A stretch of DNA of 64,000 nucleotides. It comes from Palsa-1150 sp036490515. Its GTDB lineage: Bacteria > Myxococcota_A > Polyangia > Polyangiales > Polyangiaceae. A model generated the notes under the pieces. It was given only the letters and a program-made list of their open reading frames with translations. It was not told where the DNA came from and made no database searches. Position numbers and translations under genes: made by a program. The DNA lies in assembly GCA_036490515.1 (NCBI GenBank), contig DASXDU010000038.1, positions 1 through 64,000 on the forward strand, in the 5' to 3' direction. Shown piece by piece: positions 34,448 to 41,906 of the stretch (its first letter is position 1; each line of letters starts with the position of its first letter).

Positions 34448-36085
34448 TTGGCGAAGCTCGGCAAGACGCAGAGGAACCTCGCGCTCGTCATCCTCGTGAC
34501 GGCGGTCCTCCCCCTCGCGGCGGCGGTGGTGCTCGCGAGCTCGATGCTCACGTACGCGTCCTCCGTGTGGCTCCGCCCCGAGGTCGACCAGCAGCTCGAG
34601 CGCGGCATCGACCTCTACAAGGACTACGTGCGCGTCGTGAAGGACGACATGAAGCACCAGACCGACGCGATCGCGGGCGACGAGGCGCTCCGCGACGCCG
34701 CGCGCCGGCACGACCTGGGCGCCGCGAAGGGCGCGCTCGCCGCCGTCTTCCCGAAGTACGAGCAGCTCGTGTCGCTCGCCATCGAGGACGACGGCGGCTC
34801 GACGTTCGCGGAGCGCGACCGGGGCCGCGCCATCGACGACGCGCGCGAGCGAAAGCTCGAGGTGCGCCGCGCGCTCGGCGCGGACGGCGCGGGGCCGACG
34901 CTGGTGGCGACCTTCGCGTTCGACCGCCGCTACGAGACGGAGCTCGAGAAGGCCGGGGAGGTGCACGACGGCTACGTCGAGCTCGAGAAGGAGCGCGAGA
35001 AGCTCTACGCGCCGTACTACGAGGCGTTCGCCGCGCTCCTCGGCATCACGGTGGTCGCCACCTTCCTCCTCGGCTTCTTCCTCGCGCGCGGGATCACGGC
35101 GCGCATCAACCGGCTGGCCCTCGCCATCAACGAGGTGGCCGCCGGCAACCTCCAGGTGCGCGTCGCGGTGACGGGCAACGACGAGCTCACGGAGCTGGCG
35201 CGCGTCTTCAACCGCATGATCAGCGAGATGCAGCAGTCGCGAGCGCGCATCGAGTACCTGCAGCGCATCGGCGCCTGGCAGGAGATGGCCCAGCGCCTCG
35301 CGCACGAGATCAAGAACCCGCTGACGCCCATCCAGCTCGCCGTGCAGGAGTGCCACCGCAAGTACGCCGGCGACGACACGCGCTTCCGCGCGCTCATGGA
35401 CACGACGCTCGAGATCGTCGAGGAGGAGGTGGGCACGCTCCGGCGCCTCGTCGGCAACTTCTCGAGCTTCGCGCGCCTCCCGAGGGCGGATCTCCGCGAG
35501 GCGAGCCTGCGCGACTTCCTCCGCGAGTGCTCCGAGCAGCTCGGGCACCTCGGGGCGGAGCTCACCGAGGACGGCGCGGAGGACGTCATCGTCGCGCAGG
35601 ACGTGCAGGTGCGCTGGGAGCTGCCCCACGAGGAGATCCTGGCGGCCATCGACCGGCAGATGCTGCGTCGCGTGCTCGTGAACCTCGTCAGGAACGCGGT
35701 GGAGGCCATCCGCGAGGCGCGGCCGGCCAAGAACGGCGAGCCGCGGGGCCGCGTCGTCGTGCGCGCGGAGCCGACGACCGACGGCGTCGACCTCGTCGTC
35801 GAGGACGACGGGACGGGCGTGCCCGAGGCGCAGCGCGAGCGCGTGTTCGACCCGTACTTCACGACGAAGGCGGAGGGGACGGGCCTGGGCCTCGCGATCG
35901 TGAAGAAGATCGTGGTCGAGCACAACGGCGCCATCGTGGTGCGCGCGAGCGAGTCGCTCGGCGGAGCGGCGTTCGTCGTGTCCCTCCCGCAGCCGCACTC
36001 GCTCGCCATCGCCGCGGCGCAGGGCGGCAACGTTCCCCCGCAGGCCCCCCCGTCGTCCAAGCGCGCCCGCAGCCCGGGCCCGTAG
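34448..36085 (+). CDS. NtrY-like sensor histidine kinase
   Basis: Membrane histidine kinase of 545 residues. It has an N-terminal transmembrane helix (LVILVTAVLPLAAAVVL), a periplasmic segment of about 150 residues and a second helix (LLGITVVATFLLGFFLARG). A HAMP region follows (INEVAAGNLQVRV), then the H-box AQRLAHEIKNPLTPIQLAVQ, N-box NLVRNAVEA and G boxes VEDDGTGVPEAQ and GTGLGLAIVKKI. The H-box wording is that of NtrY/NtrB-type kinases, which phosphorylate NtrC-type regulators such as the one at 26.5-28.0 kb. The product appears to start at TTG (34448). The TlpA-like gene follows within 12 bp. Confidence 0.9.
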   Translation: MAKLGKTQRNLALVILVTAVLPLAAAVVLASSMLTYASSVWLRPEVDQQLERGIDLYKDYVRVVKDDMKHQTDAIAGDEALRDAARRHDLGAAKGALAAVFPKYEQLVSLAIEDDGGSTFAERDRGRAIDDARERKLEVRRALGADGAGPTLVATFAFDRRYETELEKAGEVHDGYVELEKEREKLYAPYYEAFAALLGITVVATFLLGFFLARGITARINRLALAINEVAAGNLQVRVAVTGNDELTELARVFNRMISEMQQSRARIEYLQRIGAWQEMAQRLAHEIKNPLTPIQLAVQECHRKYAGDDTRFRALMDTTLEIVEEEVGTLRRLVGNFSSFARLPRADLREASLRDFLRECSEQLGHLGAELTEDGAEDVIVAQDVQVRWELPHEEILAAIDRQMLRRVLVNLVRNAVEAIREARPAKNGEPRGRVVVRAEPTTDGVDLVVEDDGTGVPEAQRERVFDPYFTTKAEGTGLGLAIVKKIVVEHNGAIVVRASESLGGAAFVVSLPQPHSLAIAAAQGGNVPPQAPPSSKRARSPGP

Positions 36086-36097
36086 GCCGTGCTACCG

Positions 36098-36664
36098 ATG
36101 AAGAGGACGATGGGCACCGACACGCGCTCGACGCTCGGGACGCTGGGGCTCGTCGTCGTGCTCCTCCTCGGGTTCGCGCTCCTGCCGCGCGTCTTCGCGT
36201 CGCGGCGGCCGGGCTCCGTCGGCAAGGACGCGCCCGAGTTCGACCTGCCGGTGGTCGCCAACGCGGCCGTGCTCGGGGGCGGCAAGGCGGAGGGCGCGAA
36301 CCTGCGCCTCAGCGAGCTTCGCGGGAGCGCCGTGCTCCTCGACTTCTGGGCGACGTGGTGCGGCCCCTGCCGCGCGGAGGCTCCCATCGTCGACGCGGTG
36401 TCCCGGCGCTGGCGCGACAAGGGGCTCGTCGTCGTCGGCGTGAACACCGACACGGCGGACCAGGGCAACCCGCACGACTACGCGCTCGCCCACGGCCTGA
36501 CCTACCCCATCGTCCACGACGAGGAGGGCGAGGCGTCGCGCGTCTTCGCGGTCGACAGCCTGCCGACGCTCGTCGTCCTGTCGCGCACGGGCAAGGTGAC
36601 CGCCATCCGCAGCGGCATCACGGACGAGGACGAGCTCGAGCGCCTCGTGCGGCAAGCGCTGTAG
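36098..36664 (+). CDS. TlpA/ResA-like membrane-anchored thioredoxin
   Basis: The 188-residue product has an N-terminal membrane anchor (LGLVVVLLLGFALLPRVFA) and a periplasmic thioredoxin fold with active site WATWCGPCRAEAP and cis-Pro in DSLPTLVVL. It probably reduces or exchanges disulfides outside the cytoplasm, as in cytochrome c maturation or cell-envelope repair; the CcmE-like gene is 10 kb away. The start is uncertain, with GTG at 36089, ATG at 36098 and ATG at 36110 all possible. It follows the histidine kinase gene closely. Confidence 0.88.
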   Translation: MKRTMGTDTRSTLGTLGLVVVLLLGFALLPRVFASRRPGSVGKDAPEFDLPVVANAAVLGGGKAEGANLRLSELRGSAVLLDFWATWCGPCRAEAPIVDAVSRRWRDKGLVVVGVNTDTADQGNPHDYALAHGLTYPIVHDEEGEASRVFAVDSLPTLVVLSRTGKVTAIRSGITDEDELERLVRQAL

Positions 36665-36702
36665 CCGGCGGGCCTCGCGGGGCGCGCGCCGGGCCGCGCG
36701 GT

Positions 36703-37515
36703 TCACGCCGCGGGCCGCGTGGGGACGAAGTAGCGGCTGCCGGTGGGCGCGTGGACGCCGACGGCGACGTCGACGTCGTAGGCGGCGCGGAGGAGCGGCC
36801 CGGTGAGCACCTCGGCGGGCGGCCCCGACGCGACGGTGCGCCCGGCGCGCAGGAGCAGGACGCGCGTCGCGACGCGGGCGGCGGTGTCGAGGTCGTGCAT
36901 CGAGACGACGCACGCGAGGCGATGGCGCGCGACGACGTCGGCGAGGAGCTCGGACTGCTCGAGGCGGTGGCGCACGTCGAGGAAGGCGGCCGGCTCGTCG
37001 AGGAGAAGGACGCGGGGGCGGGCGGCGAGGGCGCGCGCGAAGGCCACGCGGCGCTGCTCGCCGCTGCTGAGGGTGTCGACGGGGCGGGCGGCGATGGAGG
37101 CGAGGTCGCAGCGGGCGACGGCGTCGTCGACGGCGTCGCGGTCCTCGGGGCGCTCGCGCATCCAGCCGTCCTGGTGCGGCGTCCTGCCCATGGCGACGAC
37201 CTGCCGCACGGTGAAGCCCGCCGCCGGGAGCTCGTTCTGGCTCACGAGGGCCACCGCCCGCGCCACGTCCCGCCTCGCCTGGCTCGCCACGTCCGCGCCG
37301 GCCACCGACGCCCGCCCCGCGGTCGCCGGCAGGAGCCCCGCGGCCACCCGGAGGAGGGTCGACTTGCCCGCCCCGTTCGGGCCGAGCAGCGCCACGAGCT
37401 CCCCGGCACCTACCGACAGGCTGACGGCCTCCAGCGCCGGCTCGGTCCGGCCGGGGTAGGTCACCGAGACGCTTTCGAGCGCCACGACCGGGCCTGCGAG
37501 GCTCGCTTCTCCCAC
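36703..37515 (-). CDS. ABC transporter ATP-binding protein (FecE/BtuD/HmuV type)
   Basis: The 270-residue nucleotide-binding subunit has Walker A GPNGAGKST, Q-loop VSQNELPAAGFTVRQVVAMG, signature LSSGEQRR, Walker B LLLDEPAAFLD and switch His in VVSMHDLD. The Q-loop region (VRQVVAMGRTPH) is typical of iron-siderophore, heme or cobalamin importers. No permease or binding-protein gene lies adjacent, so it is an orphan in this window and must pair with components encoded elsewhere. It diverges from the PhaR-like gene. Confidence 0.9.
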   Translation of the reverse strand: MGEASLAGPVVALESVSVTYPGRTEPALEAVSLSVGAGELVALLGPNGAGKSTLLRVAAGLLPATAGRASVAGADVASQARRDVARAVALVSQNELPAAGFTVRQVVAMGRTPHQDGWMRERPEDRDAVDDAVARCDLASIAARPVDTLSSGEQRRVAFARALAARPRVLLLDEPAAFLDVRHRLEQSELLADVVARHRLACVVSMHDLDTAARVATRVLLLRAGRTVASGPPAEVLTGPLLRAAYDVDVAVGVHAPTGSRYFVPTRPAA

Positions 37516-37588
37516 GATTGACTCCGCGCGTTAGTGTATCGTGGAGCTGGTCGCGCAGTCGCCCGCCGCGCGCCGGAGGAGAACGATC

Positions 37589-38164
37589 TTGGACACCAAG
37601 CCCGAGACGCCCGCAGCCGACCCTTCGGAGAAGCCGCGCCGCATCATCAAGCGGTACTCCAATCGCAAGCTCTACGACACGAAGGACAGCCGCTACGTGA
37701 CGCTCCTCCAGATCGCGGAGATGGTGCGGACCGGCGAGGAAGTCCAGATCATCGACAACAACACGAAGGACGACCTGACCGAGATCACGCTCGCGCAGAT
37801 CATCTACGAGGAGCAGAAGGCGCACACGAAGAACGTGCCCCTGCAGACGCTCAAGGACCTCATTCACGCGCGCACCGAGAAGGTCCTGGCCGATCTCCGG
37901 GAGGGCCCCATCGGGAGGCTCATCCCGGGGACGAAGCCGGGCGAGGAGAAGGACGACGTGAACGCCAAGGACGGCAAGCCGGGCCTCGTGGATCAGGCGA
38001 AGGAGAAGTTCGAGGAGATGCAGCACAACCTGGACGAGCGCGTCCGGAACGTGCTGACGAGCTTCCGCCCCCTGCAGCAGCTCCAGCAGGAGGTGAAACG
38101 CCTGAACGAACGTATCGAAGAGCTGGAGAAGCGCCTGAAGGGCGGCCCCCCGAACGGGGGGTGA
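37589..38164 (+). CDS. phaR: Polyhydroxyalkanoate synthesis regulator PhaR-like DNA-binding protein
   Basis: The 191-residue product has the PHB/PHA accumulation regulator DNA-binding domain (RRIIKRYSNRKLYDTKDSRY, residues 16-35) and the accumulation regulator repeat (IIDNNTKDDLTEITLAQIIY). The C-terminus is a coiled coil (LQQEVKRLNERIEELEKRLK). In Ralstonia-type systems PhaR represses phasin genes and binds PHA granules. The TTG at 37589 is preferred because GGAGGAGA lies 8 nt upstream; an in-frame GTG at 37541 would add 16 residues rich in Arg. No phaP or phaC is nearby. Confidence 0.85.
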   Translation: MDTKPETPAADPSEKPRRIIKRYSNRKLYDTKDSRYVTLLQIAEMVRTGEEVQIIDNNTKDDLTEITLAQIIYEEQKAHTKNVPLQTLKDLIHARTEKVLADLREGPIGRLIPGTKPGEEKDDVNAKDGKPGLVDQAKEKFEEMQHNLDERVRNVLTSFRPLQQLQQEVKRLNERIEELEKRLKGGPPNGG

Positions 38165-38248
38165 CCCGACTGACAGATTGACACGTCGGTACGCGGCCTT
38201 GCCGGGCTCGCGCCGGGCGTCCGGATGGTTATCCTCCGGGAATAGAGC

Positions 38249-38278
38249 TGCCTCGGGGGTGTTCCACCCTTCGAGGCA
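38249..38278 (+). promoter_or_regulatory. Stable hairpin in the leader of the ECF sigma gene
   Basis: TGCCTCG (38249-38255) pairs with CGAGGCA (38272-38278), and the inner stem GGGTG / CACCC closes a TTC loop with a small bulge. It ends 15 nt before the ATG and could affect translation initiation or act as an attenuator. Confidence 0.5.
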
Positions 38279-38293
38279 CCCGAGTACCCCCCC

Positions 38294-38953
38294 ATGTCGA
38301 CTTCCCTTCCCGACACCGCCGCGGACCCGTTCGCCGAGGAAGCGATCACGCACCTCGACGCGATGTACGGCGTCGCCTGCAAGCTGACGAGGAACCCGAC
38401 CGAGGCCGAAGACCTCGTGCAGGACGCCTTCGTGAAGGCGATGCGCGCGCGCCAGCAGTTCCACGCCGGGACGAACCTCAAGGCGTGGCTGTTCCGCATC
38501 CTGACCAACACGTTCATCAACAAGTACCGTCGCGGCGGGCTCGAACGCTCGGTCCTCGACGGCCCCGACGCCGACCCCCTGGCCGACGGCTGGGTGAGCG
38601 CGAACACGATGCGGCAGCTGCGGGACCCCGAGATGCTGGCGCTCATGCCCATCGTCGAGGGCGAGATCCAGAAGGCGCTCGACGCGCTGCCCACCGAGTT
38701 CCGGCTGGCGGTCGTCCTCTGCGACGTGGAGGAGTTCTCCTACGAGGAGATTGCCCAGATCATGGGCTGCCCCATCGGCACCGTGATGAGCCGCCTGCAC
38801 CGCGGCCGCAAGCTCCTCCAGCGCGCGCTCTACAACCACGCCCTGGCCCTCGGCATCGTGAAGGGCGAGGAGCAGGTCGGCACGACCGCTCCGCAGGCGA
38901 CGAAGACGGCCGACCTCGCGTCGTACCGTGCGCGCAAGCGGGGTGCAGCATGA
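38294..38953 (+). CDS. RpoE-like ECF sigma factor
   Basis: The 219-residue sigma factor has region 2 with LTRNPTEAEDLVQDAFVKAM and NLKAWLFRILTNTFINKYRR, and region 4 with LCDVEEFSYEEIAQIMGCPI and GTVMSRLHRGRKLLQRAL. It resembles the SigE/SigR/RpoE (stress-response) groups. The stop overlaps the start of the zinc-finger anti-sigma gene by ATGA, the standard sigma/anti-sigma pair. A leader hairpin lies just upstream of the ATG. Confidence 0.94.
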   Translation: MSTSLPDTAADPFAEEAITHLDAMYGVACKLTRNPTEAEDLVQDAFVKAMRARQQFHAGTNLKAWLFRILTNTFINKYRRGGLERSVLDGPDADPLADGWVSANTMRQLRDPEMLALMPIVEGEIQKALDALPTEFRLAVVLCDVEEFSYEEIAQIMGCPIGTVMSRLHRGRKLLQRALYNHALALGIVKGEEQVGTTAPQATKTADLASYRARKRGAA

Positions 38954-39810
38954 CCACGCACGATTGCCGCGACCGGGCGAGGATGCTCGGGTCGTACCTC
39001 GACGGCGAGCTCGAGGCGGCGAAGCTGCTCGAGATCGACGAGCACGTGGGCGACTGCGAGACGTGCCGCGAGGAGACGCAGCTCCTGCGCGCGATGCGCG
39101 GGTCGCTGAAGCGCGTCGTGCGGATGCCGGCTCCCGCCGGGCTGCGCGACCGCATCGGCACGGCGATGGACGCCGAGCGCACGCGGGGAGACCTCCGCGC
39201 CGACGCCGAGGCCGACGCGATGGGCACGAAGGCGCCGCTCGTGAGCCTGTCGTCGTGGCGCACCATGGTGCCGCTCGCCACCGCCGCGGCGCTGGCGCTC
39301 GTCTGGGGCGCGGCGACGCGCAGCACGCAGCCGGGATCGACCGAGGCGCGCGCCGGCTTCGGCGACGACCTCCTGGCGGAGCTCGTGGCGGAGCACTCGC
39401 AGCCTCTCCCGCTCGAGGCGAAGGACGCGGAGTCCGTGCGTGGCCTGGAGCGCTACGTGGGCGTACCCGTGCGGCCGGGGATGTTCGAGCGCGCGGGCCT
39501 GAACGCGCGCCTCGTCGGGGCGCGGGTCGTGCCCCTCCACTCGCAGCGCGCCGCCATGCTCCAGTACGTCCTCACCACGGGCACCGACACGCGCCGGGTG
39601 AGCCTCATCGTCTACGACGCGCAGAAGATCGAGATCGGCACCGCCAACCTCACGCCGAGGGAGGTCGGGACCGCCGAGGTGCGCGTGGGCCGCGAGAAGG
39701 GCTACTCGGTGGCGGCGACGCAGCGGGCCGGCGTGGGCTACCTCGTCGCGAGCGACCTCGATCCCGACAAGAGCGCGCAGCTCGCGGCCGCGGTCTACGA
39801 CGAGAGGTAG
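38950..39810 (+). CDS. Zinc-finger anti-sigma factor with one transmembrane segment
   Basis: The N-terminal zf-HC2 motif (H-x3-C-x2-C in DEHVGDCETCREE, preceded by DCRDRARMLGSYLDGELEA) would bind the sigma factor encoded just before it. A weak hydrophobic helix (TMVPLATAAALALVWGAA) near residues 102-119 is probably membrane-spanning. The periplasmic part of about 165 residues includes RYVGVPVRPGMFERAGLNAR. The length is 286 residues. The zinc-coordinating Cys pair suggests redox sensitivity as in RsrA/ChrR families, an inference. The ATGA overlap with the sigma gene indicates translational coupling. Confidence 0.9.
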   Translation: MTTHDCRDRARMLGSYLDGELEAAKLLEIDEHVGDCETCREETQLLRAMRGSLKRVVRMPAPAGLRDRIGTAMDAERTRGDLRADAEADAMGTKAPLVSLSSWRTMVPLATAAALALVWGAATRSTQPGSTEARAGFGDDLLAELVAEHSQPLPLEAKDAESVRGLERYVGVPVRPGMFERAGLNARLVGARVVPLHSQRAAMLQYVLTTGTDTRRVSLIVYDAQKIEIGTANLTPREVGTAEVRVGREKGYSVAATQRAGVGYLVASDLDPDKSAQLAAAVYDER

Positions 39811-39834
39811 AGTCCGGGCTAAGCTCCCGCGGCG

Positions 39835-40803
39835 ATGCGCTTCGTCTACGTGATGGACCGGGTCGACCGCGTCCTGCCCGACAAGGACACGACCTTCGCG
39901 TTCCAGCGCGCCGCGCAGCGGAGAGGCCACGTCGCCCTCCACTGCGAGCCGCGGGACGTCTACATCGAGGACGGCGACGTCTGGGCGAAGGTCCGCCCGC
40001 TCCGCGTGAGCGACGCGCCGCCGCACTTCGCGTTCGACGCGCCGGAGGACGTACGCCTCGCCGACGTGGAGTGTGTCCTCATCCGGAAGGACCCGCCCTT
40101 CGACGCGCAGTACCTCTACGTCACGCTCATGCTCGAGAAGCTCCGCGGGCGGACGCTCGTCGTCAACGACCCGCGGGGCCTCCGCGACGCGAACGAGAAG
40201 CTCTACACGCTCCACTTCGCCAAGCACATGCCGCGCACGATGGTCACCGCCGACCGCGACCGCATCCACCGCTTCGTCGCGGCCGTCGGCACCGGCGTCG
40301 TCAAGCCGCTCGACGGCGCGGGGGGCAGCGGCGTCATGGTGGTCGACGCGAAGGACAGAAACGCGCGCTCCATCGTCGACTACGTGACGCACGAGGGGAC
40401 CGAGCACGCGATGGTGCAGGAGTTTCTCCCGGCCGTCCGGGCCGGCGACAAGCGCGTGCTCCTCCTCGAGGGCAAGGTGCTCGGCGCCATCAACCGCATC
40501 GCGCGCGACGACGACGTGCGCTCCAACATCCACGCCGGCGGCCGCGTCGAGCCGTGCGCGGTGACGCCCGCGGAGCGCGCCGTCGTCGCCGACATGGCGG
40601 GCCGCCTCGCCGAGGACGGGCTCTTCTTCGTGGGGCTCGACTTCATCGGCGGGCGCCTCACCGAGGTGAACGTCACCTCGCCGACCGGGATCCAGGAGCT
40701 GAGCCGCCACGAGGGGCGCGACGTGGCCGAGGACGTCATCGCCTGGATCGAGCGGCGCACGAGCGACTACCGGCCCTCGCTGACGAGCATCCCGCCGGTC
40801 TGA
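39835..40803 (+). CDS. gshB: Glutathione synthase, ATP-grasp
   Basis: The 322-residue enzyme ligates gamma-glutamylcysteine and glycine. The N-terminus MRFVYVMDRVDRVLPDKDTT is typical of prokaryotic GshB. The ATP-grasp part shows VKPLDGAGGSGV, MVQEFLPAVRAGDKRVLLLE, the glycine-rich loop INRIARDDDVRSNIHAGG and the metal site FIGGRLTEVNVTSPTG. It lies 25 bp after the anti-sigma gene, so it may belong to that stress regulon; a thiol-stress link fits a zinc anti-sigma but is inference. Confidence 0.94.
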   Translation: MRFVYVMDRVDRVLPDKDTTFAFQRAAQRRGHVALHCEPRDVYIEDGDVWAKVRPLRVSDAPPHFAFDAPEDVRLADVECVLIRKDPPFDAQYLYVTLMLEKLRGRTLVVNDPRGLRDANEKLYTLHFAKHMPRTMVTADRDRIHRFVAAVGTGVVKPLDGAGGSGVMVVDAKDRNARSIVDYVTHEGTEHAMVQEFLPAVRAGDKRVLLLEGKVLGAINRIARDDDVRSNIHAGGRVEPCAVTPAERAVVADMAGRLAEDGLFFVGLDFIGGRLTEVNVTSPTGIQELSRHEGRDVAEDVIAWIERRTSDYRPSLTSIPPV

Positions 40804-40815
40804 GCGCGCCTGCCG

Positions 40816-41856
40816 ATGCCGCTCACCGTCCTCCTGCGCGCCCCGAACCTGCCCGAGACGAGGCTCGGCTTCGACGGGACGCAGCCGGTGGTCGTGGGGC
40901 GGGGGGCGAGCTGCGACGTGCGGCTGCCCGACGCGAGCGTGAGCTTCCGGCACGCGGTCCTGCGCGCGCAGGGGCAGGACTTCGTCCTCGTCGACGAGGG
41001 GAGCACGAACGGGACGTGGGTCGGCGGCGTGCGCGTCGCGCCCCGCACGTCGCGCATCGTGCGGACCGGCGACCTCGTGCGCGTCGGGCGCATGTGGCTC
41101 GAGCTCCGCGTCGACCACGGGCCGGTGACGCGGGACGTGGCGGGCGCGACGAAGGACCTGGCGCTGGCGCTCGTGTCCGAGGCGCTCGCCGAGGCGGGGA
41201 CCGACCAGACGATGAGCGTCCAGGTCGTGGAGGGGCGCGACCTCGGGAGCGTCCTGCCGCTCGCGGAGGAGGGCCGCGAATACGTCGTCGGGCGCGGGCC
41301 CGAGTGCGCGCTGCCGCTCGCCGACGCCGACGCCTCCCGCGAGCACGCGGGCGTCGCCCGCACCGGGACGGCGGTCGTCGTGCGCGACCTCGGGACGAAG
41401 AACGGCACGTGGCTCGGCGACGCGCGCGTGCCCTCGGACCGCGCCGTCCCGTGGAGGCCGGCGCAGCTCCTTCGCATCGGGCAGACGGTGCTCGCGCTCC
41501 GCGAGCCCGTGAGCGACGCGCTGGCCCGCATCGAGAGCGCGCCCGACGAGCCCCTCGCGGACGGCGACATCGGCGAGCCTCCCCCGGGGAGCGGGGTCCC
41601 GGCGGCGTCCTCCCCGGGCGCCGCGGGCGCTTCCACCGGTGCCGCCCGCGCTTCCCCCGGCGCCGCGCGCTCCTCCACCCCTGGGGCGCACGACGCCGCC
41701 AGCGCCGCACCCGTCGCCGCCGTCCCGACGCAGCCCGCCGGCGCGCGCCCCCGGCGTCGGGGCCGCTGGTCCGCCGCCGACTTCGCCGTGATGGCCGCCG
41801 CCGTCGGCGTGCTCGCGCTGAGCATCGCCGGCCTCGTCTGGCTCCTCCAGCCGTAG
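40816..41856 (+). CDS. Double FHA-domain protein with C-terminal membrane anchor
   Basis: The first FHA domain (residues 5-95) has VVGRGASCDVRLP, SFRHAVL and DEGSTNGTWV; the second (about 135-225) has VVGRGPECALPL, SREHAGV and DLGTKNGTWLG. An Ala/Ser/Pro-rich linker follows, including four seven-residue repeats (coded by 21-bp units near 41612-41690), and a final hydrophobic helix (FAVMAAAVGVLALSIAGLVW). It is thus a tail-anchored phosphothreonine reader on the cytoplasmic face of the membrane. It converges with a kinase gene at 41.9 kb, a likely functional partner. Confidence 0.88.
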   Translation: MPLTVLLRAPNLPETRLGFDGTQPVVVGRGASCDVRLPDASVSFRHAVLRAQGQDFVLVDEGSTNGTWVGGVRVAPRTSRIVRTGDLVRVGRMWLELRVDHGPVTRDVAGATKDLALALVSEALAEAGTDQTMSVQVVEGRDLGSVLPLAEEGREYVVGRGPECALPLADADASREHAGVARTGTAVVVRDLGTKNGTWLGDARVPSDRAVPWRPAQLLRIGQTVLALREPVSDALARIESAPDEPLADGDIGEPPPGSGVPAASSPGAAGASTGAARASPGAARSSTPGAHDAASAAPVAAVPTQPAGARPRRRGRWSAADFAVMAAAVGVLALSIAGLVWLLQP

Positions 41857-41906
41857 GAGCTCGCCGCGTCCCCGCGCGCCCTTCGCGCGGCGGCCGCGGA
41901 CGCCCG

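Noticed and set aside
29809..37521. A 2570-codon open frame on the plus strand, and similar giant frames at 25251-30200, 38830-44100 and 38928-45515
   Set aside because: These run antisense or out of frame through many well-identified genes, have Arg/Pro/Ala-rich low-complexity translations and match no family; they are the expected shadows of very high-GC coding DNA.
38221..38293. Autoregulated ECF promoter upstream of the sigma gene
   Set aside because: GGTTATCC is present but in the wrong orientation for the usual AACC-type -35, and no matching -10 could be placed.
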